From: Candidatus Saccharimonadota bacterium
Lineage (GTDB): Bacteria; Patescibacteriota; Saccharimonadia; Saccharimonadales; Saccharimonadaceae
Assembly (NCBI GenBank): GCA_017556795.1
Contig: JAFYLZ010000004.1
Location: 124,001-188,000, forward strand
DNA length: 64,000 nucleotides
Direction: 5' to 3'
Positions within the stretch are counted from its first letter, which is position 1, and each line of letters opens with the position of its first letter. The translations under genes and the position numbers were made by a program. This document shows positions 59,399-64,000 of the stretch, in pieces. The notes beneath the pieces were generated by a model that saw nothing but the letters and a program-made list of their open reading frames with translations, was not told the DNA's origin and searched no databases.

Positions 59399-60247
59399 TT
59401 ACAAGTTTTGGCTTGCGAGTTTTTCCTCGTGTTTTCGGAGGGACTCTAGTGTCTGCTCTTTGGCTTGTTCGCAGAATGCTTTGTCGCTAGTGAAAGCTTC
59501 TTCGTCTCTAAAGAAAGCGTTTAATGCTGCGTCTACCGTGGTGCCCATGATGTGGGCTTCATCTTCAATTAGTTGACTTCTGTAACCATGGTAGCTCTCT
59601 TTAGGGCTTTTATAGTTTTTGAAATTTGTTTCATATAGAAGGCCCCTCAACGTGCCGGATTTTTTAGAAAAATCATCTTGGTGGGCGTGCCACAATTCGT
59701 GTGCGACCGTGGAAATCATTTTGCTGGCGAGAGCTTTAGCATCGTTTCCGTGTTCACTGCTAGCTTTTTCGAAATTAAACCAAAAGGTATTTGAGCCTGG
59801 CATATATAGGCCCCACGTGTTGGCGGTCTCTTCGGTTTTTGGTAAAGGCTCGATCCTGATATCGTTTTCTAAGCCATATATTTCAGAGAAAAGCTTAACT
59901 GTGCCATTGATGCTCTTGTCTATACCGATGCCGTCTTTGTCTTCCGCAAATTGATTAACTAAGTCACCGATTTCGGCAGTTGAAGCGTAAATTCCGAAGG
60001 CGTATGGATTGATAAATTGTTTTTCCCACTCTTCTCTAGAGCTGAGCTCGTCGTTGATGTCTGTCTGAACAAGGGCGTCGGTGTCTATTGGTGCATCGTC
60101 GATATTTTTCAATTTTACTTGGTTGAAGCCATACCATTTGTTGAGAAAATTTTTATTTCTGTCAAAAGCCCCCACCTCTTCGGACATCTTGGCAAAAGAA
60201 TTTTCGCTACTAGGAGTGTCTGGGTTTAGAGATGTTTCAGCGTTCAT
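59399..60247 (-). CDS. HExxH zinc metallopeptidase-like protein
   Basis: 282 residues. STVAHELWHAHQDDF (about 188-202) is a zincin HExxH motif, and LIEDEAHIMG, about 40 residues on, supplies the likely third ligand (Glu), as in gluzincin-like peptidases. No signal peptide or membrane helix, so it is cytoplasmic or exported by another route. The N-terminal 100 residues are acidic and unassigned. The start is set at MNAETSLNPDTP (60247) with TACAAT 6 nt upstream. Target unknown. Confidence 0.8.
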   Translation of the reverse strand: MNAETSLNPDTPSSENSFAKMSEEVGAFDRNKNFLNKWYGFNQVKLKNIDDAPIDTDALVQTDINDELSSREEWEKQFINPYAFGIYASTAEIGDLVNQFAEDKDGIGIDKSINGTVKLFSEIYGLENDIRIEPLPKTEETANTWGLYMPGSNTFWFNFEKASSEHGNDAKALASKMISTVAHELWHAHQDDFSKKSGTLRGLLYETNFKNYKSPKESYHGYRSQLIEDEAHIMGTTVDAALNAFFRDEEAFTSDKAFCEQAKEQTLESLRKHEEKLASQNL

Positions 60248-60274
60248 GTTTGTATTGTAGCACAAATGGTCGGA

Positions 60275-60844
60275 TTATTTCGCCTTATACCATTTGGCGA
60301 ACTGCTCGATAGCGTCGCCGTAGTATGAGGCTTTGAGCGCCTGATCTTCGTCGCCGATTTCGGCGAGCGTGCGAGTTTCGCCGTCCGGAATGTAGAAAAA
60401 GTCGTGCCAGCGGCCGTCTTTGCCGCGCAGCTTAGTGGCAATGGTGCCCTCGCTGCCGCCAGAAAAGACGACTGGCTCTTTGCCTGGTTCACAAAAGGCG
60501 AAGCAGTGCTCGATGCGGGCCTTACGGTTAGTTTCATCCTTCAACATGTTGAGGAATTTTTCCTCGCCGATTTGTTTGTCGAAATAAGCGTTATATGGGC
60601 CAGGTAGTCCGCCGAGCGCCTCGATATAGAGGCCGGTGTCGGATTTTAGGCATGGTTTGCCGAGCTTTTCGGCGGCGTATTTAGCTGAAAAAGCGGCAAC
60701 TTCAGCACAGGTTTTGGCTTGGATTTCGTAGATTTCGAAATCTGGGTTCATGGCCTGGAGGTCGAACCCGTATTTGTCTTTTAGATAAATCTCGGCTTCG
60801 CGGAGTTTGTATTTGTTAGTAGTGAGATAGATTAATTCTTTCAT
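60275..60844 (-). CDS. rdgB: XTP/dITP pyrophosphatase (RdgB/HAM1)
   Basis: 189 residues. TTNKYKLREAEIYL opening (usual TxNxxK), SDTGLYIEALGGLPGPY with the catalytic Asp, FSGGSEGTI, and a C-terminal YYGDAIEQFAKWYK. It removes deaminated purine NTPs. The SHRxxAxxK/R motif of the family is weak at the end (ASYYGDAI). The start is at 60844 (MKELIYLTTNKY) with AAGGGGA upstream; the longer upstream frame is antisense to the ASCH gene and rejected. Confidence 0.88.
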   Translation of the reverse strand: MKELIYLTTNKYKLREAEIYLKDKYGFDLQAMNPDFEIYEIQAKTCAEVAAFSAKYAAEKLGKPCLKSDTGLYIEALGGLPGPYNAYFDKQIGEEKFLNMLKDETNRKARIEHCFAFCEPGKEPVVFSGGSEGTIATKLRGKDGRWHDFFYIPDGETRTLAEIGDEDQALKASYYGDAIEQFAKWYKAK

Positions 60845-60907
60845 GGCGAATCCCCTTTTCGTTATTTTAACACGTTTTACAAGATGAAAATGTGCCATAA
60901 TATACTC

Positions 60908-61258
60908 ATGGCAACACACGAAATGAATCTACAACCAAGATACTTCGACTATATGAAGGACGGCACCAAGCGTATCGAGCTGCGCCTCTACGATGAAAAA
61001 CGTAGCCAAATTCAACTTGGCGATATTATTGAGTTTTCTAAATCGGAAAACGACAAGTTGAGGGTCGAAGTGATTGGACTCCTTCGCTACAATTCTTTCA
61101 AAGATTTGTTTGAGGATTTTGATATTTCAATTTTGGCCGACGCTTCGATGACAAAAGAGGAGCTCCTGAATGCCCTTAGCGAGTTCTATACTCCAGAAAA
61201 ACAGGCCCAGTACGGTGTTGTCGGTATTCGCCTAAAAATTACTTTAGAAAAAAGATAG
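60908..61258 (+). CDS. ASCH-domain protein
   Basis: 116 residues. LQPRYFDYMKDGTKRIELRL and IQLGDIIEFSKSEND match the ASCH fold, a PUA-like RNA-binding or nuclease domain often linked to translation or nucleotide control. FYTPEKQAQYGVVGIRLK ends it. The start is MATHEMNLQ (60908): CATAAT ends 6 nt upstream, and the frame above lies over the promoter. Divergent from rdgB, possibly sharing a control region. Confidence 0.85.
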   Translation: MATHEMNLQPRYFDYMKDGTKRIELRLYDEKRSQIQLGDIIEFSKSENDKLRVEVIGLLRYNSFKDLFEDFDISILADASMTKEELLNALSEFYTPEKQAQYGVVGIRLKITLEKR

Positions 61259-61282
61259 CCCCGCCGAAAAGGCGAGGCTATC
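61248..61282 (-). terminator. Terminator after the beta-helix protein gene
   Basis: ATAGCC (61255-61260) with GGCTAT (61276-61281) and an inner CGCC/GGCG, followed by CTTTTTTC on the minus strand; it overlaps the ASCH stop codon on the other strand. Confidence 0.75.
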
Positions 61283-61315
61283 ACGCAAAAAAGAAGAAAG
61301 GAAACAGGGAAACTG

Positions 61316-62023
61316 TTAGACGGCAGTAATGATTGCCGTTACAGTTGCTTTTTCGGTCTGCTTATTGCGGCGCTTCGAAATTGGCGCGGCAATAATGCTA
61401 CGATTGGACACCACGGTTGTGCCGTAAGGATTAAATGCGAGGGCAGTGTGTGTAAGTGTGCCATCCTCGTATTTTTTCGTCTTATTTACGGTTACATGTC
61501 CGTACAGCGTTGTCTTATTGCCGATAATGGCGTTGCCGCCGACAATCGAATTGCCGGTTACGATGCACTTATCGCGCAATACGGCGTGATCTTTGATAAT
61601 GATATGGTGATAGGGCGGCTCAATAGCCGAATCGCGCCAAGCCTCTATGAGGCTGCCGCAGCTCATCATATCTTTGTATCTGCAGACCGTGCCGCGAACG
61701 ACCGCGTTGCCAAACAATTTTGCCCGGCCTCTGATTTCGGTGTTGCCACCGACTCTAGCATTACTACGAATTTTAGCGTGGTCACAGACCAGGCAGTCTC
61801 CGTAGATTAATGCGTTGCCAGATACGTAGGCCTTGTCTATGACAGCAGCCCGTTCGTCTACCCAACAATCGCCGTCTTGCGACAAATTGCGATAGTCTTG
61901 GACGAATCCGCCGTAGTCACCTCTTTTGATGCCGTGGCGAGGAATATTCCTCATTGCCCTGATCTGATAGCAGACTACTCCGTTGATTTCCAGCTTTCTT
62001 CCTTTAACCAGTCTATATTTCAT
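61316..62023 (-). CDS. Left-handed beta-helix (hexapeptide-repeat) protein, phage-like
   Basis: 235 residues. N-terminal YRLVKGRKLEINGVVCYQIR and GDYGGFVQDYRNLSQDGDCW are typical of a phage/prophage-associated family, then imperfect hexapeptide turns (VDERAAVIDKAYVSGNALIY, RSNARVGGNTEIRGRAKLFG) to about residue 180, as in LpxA-like beta-helices, and a basic tail. No acyltransferase catalytic His is clear. A stand-alone cassette: TTGACA-17-GATAAT promoter, leader with GGGG/CCCC pairing, GGGGGG before the ATG, own terminator. Transfer from a phage is plausible. Confidence 0.8.
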   Translation of the reverse strand: MKYRLVKGRKLEINGVVCYQIRAMRNIPRHGIKRGDYGGFVQDYRNLSQDGDCWVDERAAVIDKAYVSGNALIYGDCLVCDHAKIRSNARVGGNTEIRGRAKLFGNAVVRGTVCRYKDMMSCGSLIEAWRDSAIEPPYHHIIIKDHAVLRDKCIVTGNSIVGGNAIIGNKTTLYGHVTVNKTKKYEDGTLTHTALAFNPYGTTVVSNRSIIAAPISKRRNKQTEKATVTAIITAV

Positions 62024-62097
62024 AGACCAATCCCCCCTTTGCCGTGATGATAAAGAACATTTGTCTTGGGGTAAACAAAAAACTTCCCCTACCTTTT

Positions 62098-62126
62098 ATT
62101 ATCTCACAGATTGCGTATTTTGTCAA
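62098..62126 (-). promoter_or_regulatory. Promoter of the beta-helix gene
   Basis: Minus strand TTGACA (62126-62121), exactly 17 nt, GATAAT (62103-62098). The best -35 box in the window; most genes here show none. Confidence 0.75.
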
Positions 62127-62148
62127 TACTTTTCCCTGTTCTCGAACA

Positions 62149-62179
62149 AAAATCCGGCCCCGTAACGAGACCGGATTTG
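62149..62179 (-). terminator. Terminator of the MacB-like ABC operon
   Basis: AAATCCGG (62150-62157) pairs with CCGGATTT (62171-62178), followed by TTTTTGTT on the minus strand. Confidence 0.88.
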
Positions 62180-62186
62180 AGACGGT

Positions 62187-63494
62187 TTATTCGTAGCGCA
62201 AAGCGTCGATTGGGTTTTTCTTTGAGGCTTTTCTGGCTGGCAAAGTACCGGCGAGGAAGGCGATAAACATGATGATCAGAACGATGCCAATCATCGTGAG
62301 TGGCTCAAAGATGGTGAGCTGGAAGGTTGGGAAGTCCTTGAGGAAGGTATCGTGCGCTATGGCGCTGACGGCGGTACCAACAATCATCGAAAGAACTACG
62401 CCAACAACAGAGCCCCAGAAACCGAGCATAACAGCTTCACAGCTGAAGCTTAAGAACACTTTGCTGTTGCTCATACCGAGAGCTTTGTCGAGGCCGATTT
62501 CGCGAGTGCGCTCCTGGACGGCCATAAACAGAGTGTTGATGATGCCGATAGAGGCTGCGACGAGGGCGATGCCACCAAAGATGTTAAAGACGATCAAGAT
62601 AGCGTCAAAGAAGGTTTGGAACATACCGACTTCGTCTTCGACGGACATGGCGGTAAGGCCGATTTCTTTGAGTTGCTCTTTGATTTCGTCGATTTTGTCT
62701 GGGTCAACGTCGGCGGTAGCTTGATAGCTGCGGTTGAGCTCTGGTGCGATGCCTTCGTAGTTGATCTCGTTGACACGATTCCAGAGGCTGAGGTTGACGC
62801 GGCTGCCGCCCATCGACAAGATGCCAGGGGCTTGGGTGCCCGAGACCTTTACGTCGAGAATGGTTTGGCAATCGCTGCGCTTAATGGCGCTGGTTTGGCA
62901 TTTAGCGTTGCTAGGAACGGCGATTTGCACCGTCTTACCGACGATTTCGCTGACGTCTTCGTATCCGAGAACCTTGGCCATGTCTTCGTTGAGAGCGATT
63001 TCGTAGCCAGCATCTTCGGCGGTGTCTGGCGAAACGCCATTCGACATGTCAAAATTGATGCCTTCGACAACGAGATTGATATTAATGCGGTAGCGTTTGT
63101 CCGTTTTGTCGCTCGTGATGTAATCGGCGGTTGAATTTGGCAAAGCGTTGAATACTTTGACGCCATCGATTTGTTTAGCTTTTTCGATTTGCTCGTCCTT
63201 GATGTAGGTAGAGGCGTTGGAGCTGTCTTTGTCGTCGGTGTATTCTTGTGGGCCATTGCTGCTGATTAGGCTCATGGCGGTTTCGTATGCTTCGGTTGGC
63301 ATCATTTCGAGATAGCCATCGCCGCCCATGTTGGCGATTTGTTTATCCATGAAATCATGGACGCCAGCGTTGATGGCAGAGTTCAAAATGATCGTGAAGC
63401 TACCGACAAAGATAGCAAGAATGGTAAGGAAGCTACGCAACTTGCTGCGCCAAAGGTTGGCGTTGGCGTCGCGGATAATATCTAAGACTTTCAT
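62187..63494 (-). CDS. MacB/FtsX-type ABC transporter permease
   Basis: 435 residues. Four helices: one near the N-terminus (LTILAIFVGSFTIILNSAIN), then a large extracytoplasmic domain (about 45-300) and three C-terminal helices with the FtsX-family motif GIGLDKALG-like (REIGLDKALGMSNSKVFLSF) and the end PARKASKKNPIDALRYE. Such permeases transmit force to periplasmic or surface substrates (lipoprotein release, drug or peptide handling). Overlaps its ATPase gene by 4 nt. Confidence 0.93.
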   Translation of the reverse strand: MKVLDIIRDANANLWRSKLRSFLTILAIFVGSFTIILNSAINAGVHDFMDKQIANMGGDGYLEMMPTEAYETAMSLISSNGPQEYTDDKDSSNASTYIKDEQIEKAKQIDGVKVFNALPNSTADYITSDKTDKRYRININLVVEGINFDMSNGVSPDTAEDAGYEIALNEDMAKVLGYEDVSEIVGKTVQIAVPSNAKCQTSAIKRSDCQTILDVKVSGTQAPGILSMGGSRVNLSLWNRVNEINYEGIAPELNRSYQATADVDPDKIDEIKEQLKEIGLTAMSVEDEVGMFQTFFDAILIVFNIFGGIALVAASIGIINTLFMAVQERTREIGLDKALGMSNSKVFLSFSCEAVMLGFWGSVVGVVLSMIVGTAVSAIAHDTFLKDFPTFQLTIFEPLTMIGIVLIIMFIAFLAGTLPARKASKKNPIDALRYE

Positions 63495-64000
63495 TTCTTG
63501 GCTCCTTTCTTTTTGTCGGTGACGACGGCGCCGTCGGTGATGCGGATTTGACGCTTACACTTGGCAGCCAATTCTTCGTCGTGGGTGACGACAATGAGAG
63601 TAATACCCTTTTCTTTGTTGAGATTAAAGAGTAATTTCTCGATTTTGTCGCCAGTGGCAGAGTCGAGGTTGCCGGTTGGCTCGTCGGCAAAAATCACCTT
63701 TGGATTATTGACGATGGCGCGGGCAATACAAACGCGTTGCTTTTGACCACCAGAGAGGTCCTTGGCTTTATTTTTATATTTGTCGTCGAGCTCGACGGTC
63801 TTCAGAGCTTCCATGGCGCGGCGTTTGCGTTCGCGGCGACCGACGCCGGCGATCTTGAGCGGCAAGATAACGTTGTTCAAGACGCTATCGTTGGCGTTCA
63901 TGAAGAAGCTCTGGAAAACGAAGCCGAACTCCTTGTTGCGCAAGCGGTTGAGCTTGCGGTTTTTAAGTTTGCTGGTGTTTTGTCCGTTAAGACGGATTTC
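63491..64000 (-). CDS. MacB/LolD-type ABC ATPase, C-terminal part (cut by window edge)
   Basis: 170 residues visible and the frame is open to the right edge. Q-loop FGFVFQSFFMNAND, signature LSGGQKQRVCIARAI, Walker B VIFADEPTGNLDSATGDK and H-loop VVTHDEEL. Walker A lies outside the window. Partner of the permease at 62187-63494. The 5' end must be sought to the right. Confidence 0.93.
   Translation of the reverse strand, partial: EIRLNGQNTSKLKNRKLNRLRNKEFGFVFQSFFMNANDSVLNNVILPLKIAGVGRRERKRRAMEALKTVELDDKYKNKAKDLSGGQKQRVCIARAIVNNPKVIFADEPTGNLDSATGDKIEKLLFNLNKEKGITLIVVTHDEELAAKCKRQIRITDGAVVTDKKKGAKK

Noticed and set aside
60845-60919. Longer N-terminus for rdgB
   Set aside because: The upstream part overlaps the ASCH gene start and promoter, and the family begins at the TTNKYK region; AAGGGGA supports 60844.
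1-64000. UGA recoding as in SR1/Gracilibacteria
   Set aside because: Several genes end in TGA at tight overlaps (for example 11557-11559 and 16380-16382) and no clear gene needs an in-frame TGA.
1-64000. Prophage or integrative element in the window
   Set aside because: No integrase, capsid, terminase or attachment duplication is seen; only the single beta-helix gene is phage-like.

Overview
The window is a gene-dense (roughly 93% coding), moderate-GC bacterial chromosome segment. It most resembles a Candidatus Saccharibacteria (TM7) or other Patescibacteria/CPR genome. The reasons are: compact or trimmed housekeeping proteins (AlaRS of 623 residues, RecR and DnaX without their usual Cys4 zinc modules, an S4 pseudouridine synthase of 228 residues); no amino-acid, cofactor or lipid-precursor biosynthesis apart from CdsA; many exporters and cell-wall or secreted proteins; and a very regular promoter layout. 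UGA works as a stop codon (for example the ATGA junctions at 11557-11560 and 16379-16382), so this is not the recoded SR1/Gracilibacteria code. I cannot name the species from sequence alone.

Layout. 1-5.3 kb: recG (cut by the left edge), trmD, a small membrane protein, rarA and an ABC exporter. 5.3-10.4 kb: ppa, glyS and obg, with two distantly related orphan genes and an unassigned small RNA upstream of glyS. 10.4-15 kb: an envelope operon of a baseplate-J-like anchored protein, a RuvX-MltG fusion and a LysM-CHAP hydrolase. 15-22.8 kb: a soluble histidine kinase and response regulator pair, an rRNA pseudouridine synthase, an FtsA/PilM-like ATPase, alaS, mnmA and a cysteine desulfurase. 22.8-28.3 kb: a small anchored protein, tatD, a 550-bp non-coding block holding a second structured RNA, typA, and a secreted cutinase-vWA protein. 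28.3-36.5 kb: dCMP deaminase, ung, tmk, a heterodimeric ABC exporter, an orphan gene, an LPG-synthase-TM protein and an AI-2E-family permease. 36.5-39.5 kb: tgt followed by two orphan genes in separate units. 39.5-52 kb: cysS, a hydrolase, nrnA, yqeG, cdsA, recR, ybaB, a GT-C-like protein, dnaB, dnaX, a membrane DsbA-like protein and a SufS-like enzyme. 52-58.2 kb: rplL, rplJ with its L10 leader, rlmH, rplA, rplK, nusG and secE, with orphan and membrane genes interrupting the usual ribosomal cluster. 58.2-64 kb: a PlsC-like acyltransferase, tRNA-Gln(CTG), a zincin, rdgB, an ASCH protein, a beta-helix protein and a MacB-like ABC system cut by the right edge.

Two expression styles coexist. Most first genes of housekeeping operons have a TATAAT-like -10 box ending 6-8 nt before the start codon, which predicts leaderless mRNAs. 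A second set, the orphan genes plus tgt, carries a 5' leader, a strong AGGAGG ribosome-binding site and usually a private terminator. The strongest candidates for something undescribed are the structured RNA at about 24254-24608, the RNA at about 8042-8201, the dispersed SD-led orphan cassettes with a distant paralog pair, the 80-bp-arm inverted repeat at 51758-51933, the RuvX-MltG fusion and the cutinase-vWA exoprotein. All functional statements are reading-based; no database search or fold prediction was run.
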